DNA of 64,000 bases from Aquatica leii (GCA_035610365.1 CM069436.1:89653912-89717911); one strand, 5' to 3'. Counted from the stretch's first letter, positions 22,681 through 35,128 are shown. The notes: generated from the letters alone by a model not told the origin. Program-made: numbers and translations.

Positions 22681-24187
22681 ATTTCTTAAATCACTCTAAA
22701 AATAGACAAAACAACAAAAAAAACAAACAAATGAAAACCCAAAACCCAACCCTCACATGGTCACAAAACGACAAAAAAAAAAAACGAGACCCAGCCGTTG
22801 TGGTTTGACCAAATGACCCCAACCCACCACAACGGAACCACACTGTAGCAGTGGACGCTAAAACTGATTGGTGAAGCCAACCAGGGCAATTAACGAAGCA
22901 CGACTGAACAAGGCAGTACCCCTGGGCGGGAGGAGAGCGACTACACGGGTGCCGTACCGGCGGTGCCCACAAAAGAGTACTACCCCGTGCCACGGGCCAT
23001 CAACGTAAAAATCTCAAAAAAAACAAAAATCTAATAAACGAAAAACGTTTAAAAGAGCGTAAAAACGCGTCAGGCACAAGGGGGTGGGTTTTGCAAAGGA
23101 CTCATGCCCAGTGCTACCCCCAGGTCCTAAAAGAAAAACATCAAAGTAAAACCGCCAAAGCCCACCACGGTCGAGCGACCGAGGTACGCGAGAGGTCCTG
23201 ACTAGGCTTGGGAGTTCGGCCAATAAACCCCAACTTAAGGTTACCTAGACAGTCCCTAACACGATTTGTCCAAGTACATAGCGAAAGAGTCGTCAACAAG
23301 AGGCATAAAGGGCGCGGGGCTTCCACGCAGAAGGGAGTCGCTGGTCATAAAGAAGAACGAAAGAAGAATGGAAAAGAAAGGATAGAAAGCAGAAGAAGAG
23401 AAGAGTCGTCAAATCCGGTAAATAAAAAAAAAATAAACGTCATAATCGGTAAAAATGCATCACGGAAGACCCTGGGAAGTGTCTGGCTCGACACGATGTA
23501 TCCGACATTGACAAAGGAAGAAGGCACGCCATGCGTCACGGGATCGGCATGTTGTGAGATCCTACAACCCACACGTCGAATCCACAGCACCTTACCCATT
23601 GACCACTCTCAAAGTCAACTGCGGCAAGTGTCATCACAAAGATAATGTAACTACTAACTAGAGATAGTGTTTACTTACCACTATCTAACAACATAATGAT
23701 GTCATTCGAAAACATGAACGGTACGACTTTTTTATAGTTTACTTAACTAACTTTAAAAAAATCTGACCCTTCGATCGGAAACACCCACCGAAGAAAAAAA
23801 AAGAAACTAAACCTAAAGGAAGGGTAGTATATGTTTGGGTTCGACACAGATCACCCGATGCGGTACAGACGAAGAGGGCGCGCTGCGCTTCACGCGATCC
23901 GCGCATTGCGTTTTTCCCACAACGAAAGTCCACACCGAGCAATGGCACCTAGCCACAAACACTACAGAGATAAAAGATAAGGACAGACAAGATAGCAGAA
24001 GAAAGAAAAATGGAAATAAAAGAACCGTTGTTTAGTCGCCTCTTACGACAAGTGGTGTCCCCACTGTAGAGAAATATTCTTAGTCCGTCTCTACACGGAA
24101 CCCAAAAACGAAACTAACTAACCTAAAAAAAACGAAAAAGAAACTAAAACAAAAAAAAAAAACAAAATCAAACGGTAAAACCTAAAA
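22681..24187 (-). other. 1.5-kb non-coding, GC-richer stretch between integrase and 3' LTR
   Basis: This stretch is clearly richer in G and C than the rest of the window (for example 22910-23000). It contains several overlapping frames on both strands (such as 145 codons on the plus strand at 23208-23645), none recognisable. It occupies the position of an env gene, but no signal peptide, Cys pattern or membrane anchor was found. Near 24035-24049, on the element's sense strand, lies TGTCGTAAGAGGCGACTAAA, a small GTCG/CGAC hairpin I associate from memory with many insect repeats. Confidence 0.5.
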
Positions 24188-26812
24188 CTATTTATTCCCA
24201 GTCGGGTTTACTTTTAAGTCCTTGGCGTTCCATATGCCTTTTGATGCTCCCGTGTCATCAGACAACTCATAGGTCTGATACGAAACTTTCCGTTTCACGT
24301 AGAACGGACCGATAAACTTAGGTGCCAGTTTGGCCGAGAAATATCGAGATGCATCAGAAAGGACATAATTCTTCCGCCACACTGTGTCTCCCACCTCAAA
24401 AGGTGCTGGACGACGACGTAAATCGTAATAATGTTTAGCGCGGACATAAGCGGCATTCAAGCGATTCTTAATGTCGACGTAAACTTCTCTAAACGCTGGG
24501 CCTCTTTCGGCCAAAAAGGTACGATCAGCAAAAGCTAGATCGTCGATAGTGTCTGAATCGGTAGTTTTTCCATGACGTGATCCGTCGAGACAGATTTCAC
24601 GTCCGAAATTAGCGAAAAACGGCGTTAAGCCGGTGACTTCATGTACAGCGGTACGAATAGCACATGCTACTTTAGCAAGATACTTATCCCAATGTCGATG
24701 GTTGTCTTCGATATATGACGATAGCATTGTCTTCATGACTCTGTTGACTCTTTCAGTTGGATTCGCTTGTGGATGATAATTAGCGTTAAAAATAATTTTA
24801 GACTTATATGACGAAACCATTTTTGTAAATTCTGAACTACGAAACTGTGTGCCGTTATCACACAAAAGATATTGAGGAACTCCAAACATTAAAAATACAT
24901 CTTCTTCAAGACGTTTAGTAACTGCTGCTGCAGTAGCGGAACGTAACGGGAAAAATAGAACAAATTTCGAAAAATAATCTGCAACCACAAGAATATACGA
25001 ATAACCACTCTTAGATCGCGGTAGCGGTCCAACAAGATCGGTAGAAATCAACTGCCAAGGTTTGTCCACAACAGGATGACGGGTCATAAGGCCAGCAGGA
25101 CGTTTCTGTTCTGGCTTATGCGTGATACAAACTTTACAACCATTGATGTAACGAATGACGTCAGCCTTCATCTTAGGCCAGTAATAAAGCGGAACTATTC
25201 GTTCGAGAGTCTTAAAGATACCAAGGTGTCCAGCGGTAGGCTCATCGTGAAACTTTGACAATATTTCAAGTCGTTTTGACTTAGGCACAACTTCTCTCCA
25301 ATTGTCATTCTCAGAACGAAGATCGATAGTCTACGGTAACATGCTTAAATAGCTTTCCGTTACTAATTTTCCACTGTGGAAAAGCGTTAGGTTTTGAACG
25401 TACACGTTCCATAAGTTTCGATAACCATTTGTCCGAAGACTTAGGTTCGGTAGTGTCACAATCGGTAGTAATATTGTCGATAGCTGGTACTGAACGAGAT
25501 AGTGCGTCAGGTACGACATGATCCTTTCCTTTACGATGAATGATCGTAAAATCAAATTGCTGAAGTCTAACAGCCCATCGTGCTAGACGACCGGTAGGTT
25601 CCTTTAAATTATGTAACCAGACTAATGATGCGTGATCGGTAACTACAGTGAATGTTGTTCCTTCAAGATAAGGGCGTAATTTTTCAATAGACCACAGGAC
25701 AGCCAAACATTCCTTTTCGGTAGTTGAATACTTGCGTTCACCTTTTGTGAGCGACCTACTATTATAACAAATGACACGTTCTTCACCGTCGATAAACTGT
25801 GTAAGAACTGAACCGAGACCAAAATCAGAAGCGTCAGTTTGAACTGTAAACGGAACATTGAAATCAGGGCAAGACAAAATAGGTGCGGAAACTAAACAAT
25901 TCTTAATAATTTGAAAGGCTTCATCGCAATCACTAGTCCAATTAAAGCTGGAATTCTTCTTTAACAGAGACGTCAATGGAGCGATAATTGTCGAAAAATT
26001 TGGTACAAATCGGCGATACCACGAGGCCATGCCTATAATTCTTCTCACTTCAGCGACACCAGTGGGAACTGGAATACGCAAAATTGCATCGACCTTTTCC
26101 GGGTCAACCGACAAACCAGTAGAATTTACGATAAAACCAAGATACTTAAGTTCAGGTTTACAAAAATGACATTTGTCTTTACTTAGCATCAAATTAGCCT
26201 CTCTAAGGCGACGAAGAACTTCAGTTAACACTTCCATGTGTTTCTCGAAGGAAGGAGCGCAAATAATGACGTCATCTAAATAAAACCTAAAACTCGATCA
26301 ATCAACCTCTGCCAAGAAGCTGGTGCGTTAGCTAAACCAAACGGTAAACGCGTGAATTGGAATAACCCACGGTTCGGAACTGTAAAAGCGGTAAACTGCT
26401 TAGACTCTTCGCTTAAAGGAATCTGCCAATAAGCGGACTTAATGTCGAGAGATGAAATAAACTTAGCGTCACGAAGACGATCCAAAATAGACGAAACGTA
26501 AGGTAAAGGATAAGCGTCCTTTTCGGTAACTTTGTTGACTTTTCTAAAGTCCACGCAAAAACGATACGAGTTGTCCTTCTTCTTCACCAATAAGATCGGG
26601 CTCGACCAAGCGCTGTTTGATTTTTCTACAACGCCTAACTTCAACATTTTCTCTAATTCCAGATCGATTTGTTTCTGGATAAACGGCGAAACTCGGTAAT
26701 ACCGTTGCTTAATTGGTTCGGAAGTAGTTTTGATCTGATGTTCGATCAAGTTGGTGCATCCAAAACTTTCATTCGAAGAAGAAAAGTGATTACTAACTAA
26801 ATTGTCTAACTA
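24188..26812 (-). pseudogene. Gypsy pol: RT, RNase H, integrase (frame-broken)
   Basis: From 26809 down: RT with DFRKVNK, SSLDIKSAYWQIPL and LPFGLANAPASWQ. The YLDD catalytic box at about 26275 is separated from this frame by a 1-base shift. Then come YLGFIV, the connection region (RRIIGMASWYRRF), RNase H (VQTDASDFGLGSVL, TTEKECLAVLW, VVTDHASLVWL, DALSR), and after a second shift at about 25330 the integrase with an HHCC zinc site (HDEPTAGH and CKVC) and D,D,E core residues in ISTDLVGPL, LLCDNGTQF and ANPTERVNR. A chromodomain was not evident. One TAG (26810-26812) separates RT from the protease in the same frame. Confidence 0.95.
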
Positions 26813-27397
26813 ATTGAGCTGTTCTGAAAAAAGATCGAGACGAGACTTAATAACTGAATCTTTATCTTCCAATTGTGAAATGGTGTCCATATTTTCGAAA
26901 CGCCACTCACCTTTTCTAAGATCAGGAACGATACCTGCTTGTTTCCAAAAATCAACGCCTAAAATTAAATTATGCGGAACGTCAGGAACAACTAAAACTT
27001 CCAAAACAACAATTTTTCCTTTAATTTCGATTGGGACGAGAAGTGAACCTAAACTTTGTACTGATTTACCATTAGCGACAATACAATTAACTTTAACTGA
27101 CTTATTTAACTTCAAACCTAATTGACTAAAAATTTCCCAACCCTTAGAACCAACAATAGTGCGAGAAGCGCCACTATCTAATAAACTTAAAATTTCGTGA
27201 CCAAAAACTTTAACATAGACAAAAGGTCTTTCGTCAGACTCAGCAGACTCTAAAACATAATCCAACACGACTTTATTCTTAACAAAACTCTTTTTCTTCG
27301 AAGAATGTAAACTATTAAAATAGACAGCCGATTTAACTTTAACCTCTGACGTCACTAAACGGCTTCTTAGTACGTCCTTTACTCGTTTCCCGAACAC
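26813..27397 (-). CDS. Gypsy aspartic protease and start of pol
   Basis: This frame contains the retropepsin active site LLDSGASRTIVG at about residues 71-82 and the partner motif NLILGVDFW at about 145-150, which would form the dimeric protease that processes Gag-Pol. It overlaps the 3' end of gag by 19 bases in another frame, consistent with ribosomal frameshifting from gag into pol. The frame stops at the TAG just downstream, which is probably a mutation because RT continues in the same frame. Confidence 0.9.
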
Positions 27398-28785
27398 TTA
27401 GAACAAGTGCGGACCGTAACGTTAGGTTTTCCACAACGATAACAAAATAAACCTTTCTTAGGTTCTTTGCAAGAAGCAGCTCGATGGTTTGGCTTCCTAC
27501 AATTCCAACACAATTGCGGACTACTTCGATTAGAAGAAGCAGGCGCATTAACGATAGCTAACCTTCGCGAAGAAGGTGCGATATTCGAAGACGGTAATCG
27601 TAAATGTTGTCTAACAGGTGGTGTAGATTTTTCACCACTACTAACGTTATTCGAAGAACGAGAAACTGCAATGTCCTTAACTTGAGATGTTACGTAAGCT
27701 AGATCAGGCTCCATGTCCTGCTTTCTACGAGACGGCGGCGTGTAAGCTTCAATAGCTTGCATGCGGTCCTCGATAATACGACCAAATTTAATTAATTCCT
27801 CAATTGAAGTAACTGGCGACAAACCAAGCTGAGTTTGATAAACGGGAGAAATATTTCTTAATAAAATCTTTAACTGTTTTTCTTCAGAAAAAGGCTCATC
27901 GAGACGTGAAAACATGTTGCGAATAATAGCAACGTAAATACCCATAGGTTCATCATTAGCTTGAGTGCGACGCTTAATTTCTTCAATAAGTCGTTCGTCA
28001 TAATCGGTAGGCTGGAATTGTTCGCGTAAAAACTTAACTAAATCTTCCCAAGAATTAACTGAACTACGAATGGATCTAACAAAAATCAATGCATGACCTG
28101 TAAAAAGATCAGTACACTCCAAAAATAACTGATGGCTTGAAACGTTACGCGATAATTGAAGTTCGGCAACTCGTTCTAAGAATGCATTCAATGAAATTGA
28201 CTTTGCGTCACCTGAAAACTTTAAGTTCCATTTTGAAACTGAAACACTCTTAACATGACTAACAAAATTTTGACTAACAGCAGAAGACGTCGGTAAAGCG
28301 TTATCAACTACTAAAGAAGGCTGAACGACAGGTTCGATGACTTCATCGGCGGAAGTAGACGGATTTGAAACAACAATTTGTTTATCCAAAAGTTCGTACT
28401 GCGAAATTAAAACAACTAAATCTTTTAAAAACTCATCTTTAATTTGAGAATCGTCACCTTGAATAGGAATTGAATTGCCAATACGGTTTAACAAATATTT
28501 AATTTTGGTTTCAATAGTAGAAGAAATTTTTGTAGTTGGAGTAATTTTCAATGAATCGATTAATTTTCTAAGCTCATCGATACCTTCACGAATCGCTAAT
28601 TTATCTGCATTAAAATCGAAAGGATACACAGGACGAGATAATTTTCCGGTGGCTTCTTCAATAAGGAAATTCTTGAGTAAACCTCGTAACACGACAACAC
28701 CTAAAGATGCATCACCACCTCTAATCAAAATTTCATAACGTAATTCGTTATGCGATAAACGATCAACAATCAATTTGTAACCCAT
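27379..28785 (-). CDS. Gypsy Gag polyprotein (468 residues)
   Basis: Starts at ATG 28785, about 105 bases inside the 5' LTR, and ends at 27379. The middle (about residues 190-335) is a retrotransposon gag-type helical domain: WNLKFSGDAKSISLNAFLER, then FLREQFQPTDYDERLIEEI. The C-terminus has a zinc knuckle CWNCRKPNHRAASC (CX2CX4HX4C). A second one reads CYRCGKPNVTVRTC, where the His position is Val, so it may not bind zinc normally. Gag assembles the RNA-packaging particle in the cytoplasm. The frame is intact. Confidence 0.93.
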   Translation of the reverse strand: MGYKLIVDRLSHNELRYEILIRGGDASLGVVVLRGLLKNFLIEEATGKLSRPVYPFDFNADKLAIREGIDELRKLIDSLKITPTTKISSTIETKIKYLLNRIGNSIPIQGDDSQIKDEFLKDLVVLISQYELLDKQIVVSNPSTSADEVIEPVVQPSLVVDNALPTSSAVSQNFVSHVKSVSVSKWNLKFSGDAKSISLNAFLERVAELQLSRNVSSHQLFLECTDLFTGHALIFVRSIRSSVNSWEDLVKFLREQFQPTDYDERLIEEIKRRTQANDEPMGIYVAIIRNMFSRLDEPFSEEKQLKILLRNISPVYQTQLGLSPVTSIEELIKFGRIIEDRMQAIEAYTPPSRRKQDMEPDLAYVTSQVKDIAVSRSSNNVSSGEKSTPPVRQHLRLPSSNIAPSSRRLAIVNAPASSNRSSPQLCWNCRKPNHRAASCKEPKKGLFCYRCGKPNVTVRTCSKCSGNE

Positions 28786-28863
28786 TTTAAAATGTAATTA
28801 CAAAACGGTAAAATCTTCCAAAAATCACGAAACTTAACAGGCAAACTAAAATTCGAAAAAGGC

Positions 28864-28881
28864 CACACGTTGGAGACGCCA
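28864..28881 (-). promoter_or_regulatory. Primer-binding site of the Gypsy element
   Basis: Nine bases inside the 5' LTR the minus strand reads TGGCGTCTCCAACGTGTG. The TGGCG...CCAACGTG pattern resembles a tRNA-Lys-type primer-binding site with differences; the exact tRNA cannot be assigned by eye. Confidence 0.6.
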
Positions 28882-28890
28882 AATTATTTA

Positions 28891-30705
28891 TGTTACATTC
28901 CAAAATTAACACAAAGTCACTGCCTGCAATGTAGTAACATAAACGGGGGGTTGTGCCACTAGCTCAATGGAGAAGGGTGGGTTTTATTTAAAATTCCGTG
29001 AAAAATTGGAAACGCGATCGTCGTAAAAATGGAACTAGAACGGTAAAATCGTCAAATAATCGGTAAGGGCGCCAATCAAGGATTTCTATAAGGGGAAGCT
29101 TTCAAACCCCTGATTACCTGAAAGCTCATCCGGTTGGTTACAACCCCAGAACTTACCTTGGGTTATAACAATTCTGAAAAACACTTAAACAAAAATTTAC
29201 GTATGCGGCGGCTAAATGAATAAAAGCTCTTTACATTTAACAATTTAACATTTATTGATTGAATATTTAAAACAAAAACAAAATAAAATAACAAGTACTA
29301 AATGATATCAAATAAATTTGAATAAAAGAAATGAAATAATCTTAAGCAAACAAAAATGAATAATTTACACACAAAACATTACATTAAAATTTATAAAAAG
29401 AAATGCTACTACAATAGCGTTAATTCGACGTCAAATATAATTAAATCTCAAGATCTTGACCGCATATTTATAACAAACAAATAAAATAACACACACAAAA
29501 AAAATACAATACAGTTTATAACATATATATGTCCGAACTTTAATTCGAACTAAACAAAATATAGTTTATAAGTCGTTACATTATCATATATTCGAAATAC
29601 GAATTACTTCTCAACGCACAAAACAAAGTTAATTGATTTTAATTTTGCGCAAACACTATACGTGTTCATTGAAATAATTAAATTCAACGTTAGTCGTAAT
29701 TTCAATTGACTTAAAAAAAAAATTGAAAGCTTTTACTGCATTTTTAAATCGCGGGACACTGCACGATCAAACAACAAAATCGATAAATACCTTAATTCTT
29801 AATTGGTGACACCGGCTGAACTTTGGTTCCCAGTGGATTTGAAAGCTTACACCTTGGATGGACTTTAGCTGCTTCCCAAACAATAGAACAACGACGGAAG
29901 ATATATCTCACAATTTAATTTTATAACCGCCAAAGGCGAATTTCGGATTTAATCATATACCACCACAACATTAAACCCCACAAACGTAACAGTTTATGTT
30001 TCAGAAATCACGAATTTTACACAAGCCGTACTATACGAAATTTGAAGAAAAGTAACATTTTTCTCCACTACATCTTAATTTTCACGATTTCTGACTAACT
30101 TCCGCGGTTCTACATAACGTCAGAGGGTAAATTACCCTACTCTCTCTACATCTTACGGTAATCGGTATTTGTCGTCACGACCCACGATCGAATAATGCCA
30201 AAAAAAATCTAAATCTTTCAACTCTTCCTATTCCCTACTTAGCTAATTTGCATGTGCGCAGTCAATTCGTGGTAAAAGAAAACACATTGAACAAACGAGA
30301 AAAACAAAGATGAAAATTATAATTAGTCGCATGCGTTTTTGCACGTAGACTTTGGTTCACACAAGAACGCTGAGACTTGCATTACTGCAGCTGGCTTAAT
30401 CAAAGTGTAATTACCAAGAAAAATGTATCAACTTACATTCCACAAAGGAAGTCGTAAATTATATTGAATTGGTATTCTACAAAGATAACCAAATAACGTA
30501 CTAAATCAAAAACAAAACTACGGATCTGTATGCATTTAAAAGAAAATTTCAATAACGATTGAAAGCAAATTGAAATATCATTAAACTCAAACCACACAAA
30601 CAATAAACAAAACGTTCTTGATGCTAATACTAAATTAATAAATCGAAACACACAAAAAAAAAAACTTACGGTGACTTTTACAACGAAATTCAAACGCAGG
30701 TCACA
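28891..30705 (-). repeat. 5' LTR of the Gypsy element (1815 bp)
   Basis: Direct repeat of 20843-22660. It carries the element's promoter and polyadenylation functions. Its boundary with flanking DNA is fixed by the ACTC duplication at 30706-30709. Confidence 0.95.
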
Positions 30706-30709
30706 ACTC

Positions 30710-33214
30710 ATAACATTGCAGATGTGTCTACAAGTTAATCGTCCATCACCAAAATACTACGAGTTGACACCAAACTACGTCTGGCAATTGATGTAAGTAA
30801 CTAAATTCCCATATCGTACGTGGCCTCAAATTATCGACTCGAACTACTTAATAAATAAAATCGATGCACTCTTTAATAATGTGGATTAAGGCAAATAATA
30901 AAGGTCGGACGTAAGCGTTAGGTTATATGTATCGCCCTTCTTCCAATCAAAAGCGAAATATATGCTTCTTATTAATATTTATAATAATATAATATTTTTA
31001 TTAATACATATTTGTTAATATGCAAATAAAAAAAAATGTAGCAAAAAGTGGGCGTCCCAGGACGAAACTCATATAGTACGAAAATTATACCGAAACACTT
31101 AACATAACAAATGGTATCAAACGCATATTCAACTCGACAACCAAAATACCTCAAATTCTTTGATCCCCAAAGACAAATTTCCTACATGTTTATCTCAAAG
31201 TGTACACTAAATTTCTTGTTCATGTGGTTTAGTCTGAATTGGTCATCACACGTATTTCAGAACATGAGCGTTGTATAAGAAAAAGACATATTTTTTAAGA
31301 TGTTGCTGAACTTAATTTGACAAGTTAGAATCCTCATCCTTCTTTAATAGGAAAATCTGAGAGAGCATAGAAATTATGAAACACCTAAATAACTTCAATT
31401 GTGACCACGATTTCCAACTATACTCTTTTGTTCGCGGTTTTTACTCGTTTATCAAAGACGCCCGCGACTATACTTTTGTTTGTATAAGGAGAATACCAGT
31501 ATAATCGGTATTAATAAATATAAAAGTTTCACCATAAAACATATTAAAGATTTTTTTAGGGTAAATAGTGTATTTATTTAATACAATGTAGATGCAAGCT
31601 TTGAAACTTGAGTTAAGTTCTTCGTCAGGCAGTATAAATTTATACTGCCTGACGAAGAACTTAGCTCAAATTCGAAAGCTTGAATGTAATTGCATTATAT
31701 AAATACACCATTTACCATAAAAAAATATTTAGTTAATAAATAGTTTTATTTAAATTATTGCCGTCACTATAGTAACTGTCTTTCTACGGTAGTACTATCT
31801 AAAATGATTATAAAAAAAATAAAAATATAAATGAAATTTTGTTAGAAAAATTGTGAGTTGATTATAAATTATTTAAAGAAAATAAAAAAACTATTATTTT
31901 ACCTTAAAATAATTTGTATAAAAGAAAAAACTAAAAAGAATAATAAGCTTAGACAACAATTAGGTAGATATACAAAAACCTTAAAAAGAAATTACTGAAA
32001 AAAGATATTTGAATTTAAGTAGACATAGACACATATCGTTCTAGTAACAAAAACCTAAACCTAATTTGGTCATCAATCACTATTAATGAAGGGAAAACAT
32101 TGGATACATTTAGGATAATATAGAGAAACAATAAACGAGAATAAGAAAATTCACTGTTAGTTAGATTTTCTCGATTCACTTGAACTTTTAAATTGTTTTA
32201 AATATAAGTACTACAAAATGTAAGAAATTTTAAGAAAATCGATGTATGCAAAGAACACTTTTATAAACTAAGAGCTTTACACCGAAAACTACAGATGGCA
32301 AGAACGGTACTGAAAGCTACATCATTGAAAACTTATTGAACAATGACTCATTTAAATAACGTGTAAAAATACATTCAGCATATATAAAAAGATAATCGCA
32401 GGACTATAAAAGTTTACGTTATACGAAGAGCTGGAACTGACAGCTTATGAATAGATGTTGAATTTTTAACAATAACTGACGCCTACATTTTTTCTGCTAT
32501 TACAGTTTATGTCATATAAAACTCTTACATGATAATACGTATTATATTTTATTAAGCTTTATATACTCAATTCAACTTTTTTTTGGAAATATCTGAAATT
32601 ATTGCAGCCAGTCGCATGTTACTTTGTACTTGATTTATCATTTCTGGTTTAAAATGTAAGGTTTTCTTATATATTTTCTTAAGAAGAAACTGGATAGTAT
32701 GTATTTTATTACAAGTAAAGTTATAGAGCAACTTCAAGTTTCCGTATTACTAACACGTTAAAAACTTCATTTTACTACATATGAGATAGCCTACAAATTT
32801 GGGCTGAGACTTTACAAAGTTTTTTTTAGTACTTAAATTAACTCGAATTCCTTATAATTGTAATAAAAGCGTTTTTTTATATATTGTTTAGTTTGATGAG
32901 AACTTAAGGTTTTATACAGATGGTTTTTTAATGGAAGTTCTGTTTCATTTATGAAATCTAATATCTTTTTATTCACTCATTATTAAAAAGAAATTCAAAT
33001 GAACGTTACCTATGTAAACGTATGAAAAAATTACATGTGTAATGTTTTTTTACAAATACACTTATACTAAATTTAATGTAACTTTCTAATCAGTAAATAA
33101 TATAATTATGAAAATCGTTAGTCATTTTTTGACCAATAATTTTCATAATAAAATTACACATTTTTCTTAGCAATTACGATTTCCATAGAATTTTCTAAAT
33201 AAAATTTTCAAATA
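30710..33214. other. AT-rich intergenic DNA with one large palindrome
   Basis: No coding region was found. The only structured feature is the palindrome at 31560-31716. Short frames here are chance. Confidence 0.5.
31560..31716. repeat. 157-base near-palindrome with a perfect 50-base core
   Basis: Positions 31614-31663 form a perfect palindrome centred between 31638 and 31639. Imperfect pairing continues outward to GGTAAATAGTGTATTTAT (from 31560) and ATAAATACACCATTTACC (to 31716) with about one single-base indel. The right half contains TGACGAAG...TTCGAAAG, reminiscent of the stem and GAAA element in Penelope-associated motifs. It could be a head-to-head pair of short repeat ends. Confidence 0.85.
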
Positions 33215-35091
33215 AAAACCCATCCGGATTATGAAAAAATCCGGATAAGTGGAATCATTATCGTATATACAAAAAATCAAATACCAAGTGCATGTAATAG
33301 ATTTATTATAAAAATAAAAACAGAATTATTTGAATTTTTCAACCGAAAGTTATATAATTAGAAAAAACTAGTAATTTTCGTTTGGAATAATTTTCACTCT
33401 TCAAGAAAAATTCTCTTTCTTGTAGTCTCTGCAGAACCATTATTTCTGCTGGTGCAACATTTTCTTTCGCCCCGCAGCAGTGTTTAGAGCTTTTACCGGT
33501 TCTTCATTCTTAATTTATCTTCTAAAAGGTTCTTCTTCATCATCGTCCGATTGAATTTAGATACTTTCTTCCAAGGGAGGTAAATTTGCATCTCCGTAAA
33601 TCCAGGACTGTACTTCAGCTTCTGTTAACTCTTCTCCTCCAGTCTGTAGTAACATAGAAGATATTAAAGAATTTATCTGTGAAATTAAAATGCTTAAAAG
33701 TAAATGGTCTTCTTCATCATATTGGTTAAGATCATTAGCTTCGGAATCAAGAATGTTCGTCTATGATTTGGATATTGTGTGTGGTGCAATAGTTTGCCAT
33801 GCATGAAAAAGCCAAAAAAACAGCATCCTTTACCGTAAGAGATTTTATGCATTTGGAAATGTTATTTTTATCTGATGACAAAATGTGAGTCAGTAAACTT
33901 TTACGGTAAGCTAATTTCGTTAACTGAATAACATTTTGATCCAAAGACTGAATAAGAGCAGTTGTGTTTGAGGGTAGAAACATAACTGTAAAATTACCTT
34001 CATCACTAGCTATTTTTTTTCCGCCTGGACCATGACATATCGCGTTGTCAATAAACAGTAATGCGTTCTGCTCCAAATTTTTGTTTTTAAGAAAGCTTTT
34101 TACTTGTTTAACAAAACAGTTTTCTTGCCAATCGCGAAAGATTTCGGATGTCATCCAAGCATTTTTTGATGATCTGTAATCTATTGGCAAATCTACATTT
34201 TTAAATGCTATTGGATTTCTTGACTTGCCTATGATTAAAGGCTGCATTTTATCTGTTCCATTCTTATTCATGCATAATAAAAAAGTTAATCTTTCTTTTG
34301 CAACTTTTCTACCAGGAGCTGTTTTCTCTTGGTTGTCTACTACTGTTTTATCCGGTAGCATTTTCCAAAACAGCCCCGATTCATAACATAAATTTGGGAT
34401 GGACCCACGTTCAGTTCTAATATTCTCTCTTTAAGTTTGGAGATACAAGGTAGAACAACAGTTTTAGCACTTGATAACTTTTCTCCACACACTTTTAATC
34501 TTTTTAAACCAAATCTGGATTTAAATTTTGCTAACCATCTTCTACTTGCGACAAAATTTTTGTTGCCATAAACTTCTAAATATATTTTCTGCGCCATGGC
34601 AGCCAAAATGTTAAAAGAAATGGGAATATGTCGGGATCTTTGGGTTCGAAACCAATTGTATAGTCGTTTCTCTATTTCTGGATATTCCGCCTGCCTCAAG
34701 GTTTTTCTTTTCCTGGGAACTTGTTGGTAACAATAGTCCACAAATTTCTCGATTTTAATTTTATTTGTTTTTAATGACAGAAATTGTTGATGTGCCGACA
34801 TTATATTTTTGAGCGAGACTTGCCCCACTTACACCACACTGCAGTTTTTTCAATATTTTAATTTTTTCTTAAATACTCAAGGTGACGTGCTTTCGTTTTG
34901 GTGCCATATTACAAAATGAGCCTCAAACTAAAACTAGTTAGAAACAAGTCGAAACGTGCAAATTTCTCTTTGTTTCTGATTTCTGGGAAGTCCGGGTTAC
35001 CGAAACTATGATAAATCCGGGCTATAAGATACATAATGGGAAAACGGAGCAGTCCGAATTACTGGATGTACGGATTAACGAGGTATTACTG
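33215..35091 (-). mobile_element. Tigger/pogo-type DNA transposon (decayed)
   Basis: Read on the minus strand the element starts at 35091 with CAGTAATACCTCGTTAATCC, next to TA (35092-35093), typical of Tigger/pogo. The other end, near 33215-33250, keeps only an internal block (CATCCGGATTATG...ATCCGGATAA); its outermost bases are lost or degraded. The transposase pseudogene lies inside. Confidence 0.7.
33747..34828 (-). pseudogene. CENP-B/Tigger-like transposase
   Basis: The N-terminal part (34828-34340) shows a CENP-B-type helix-turn-helix DNA-binding region, ending FGLKRLKVCGEKLSSA. The DDE_1 catalytic part follows (34361-33747): GLFWKMLPDKT, RLTFLLCMNKNGTDKMQPLI, LLFIDNAICHGPGG with the second catalytic Asp, and FLPSNTTALIQSLDQNVI. 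A frameshift at about 34350 separates the two. The first Asp motif (Y.DESGLFW type) falls at that break and reads YESGLFW, so the first catalytic Asp appears lost. Inactive copy. Confidence 0.88.
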
Positions 35092-35128
35092 TATTAATAA
35101 TGTAGATAACGGCGTTGTAGGTCAATTT

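Larger units (their letters stand above)
20843..30705 (-). mobile_element. Full-length Ty3/Gypsy LTR retrotransposon, 9863 bp
   Basis: Two direct LTRs (20843-22660 and 28891-30705), both TGTTAC...TCACA, are flanked by the 4-bp duplication ACTC (20839-20842 and 30706-30709). In element orientation (minus strand) the order is 5' LTR, primer-binding site, gag, protease, RT, RNase H, integrase, a long non-coding stretch, polypurine tract, 3' LTR. Domain order with integrase after RNase H is that of Ty3/Gypsy. No envelope-like frame was found. The LTRs look almost identical, so insertion is recent, yet pol is broken by one stop and two frameshifts. Confidence 0.95.

Noticed and set aside
23208..23645. 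145-codon plus-strand frame in the Gypsy 3' region
   Set aside because: Antisense to the element, no domain, and GC-rich DNA favours long chance frames.
22681..24187. Envelope gene in the Gypsy element
   Set aside because: No frame with signal peptide, furin-like site, Cys pattern or membrane anchor.
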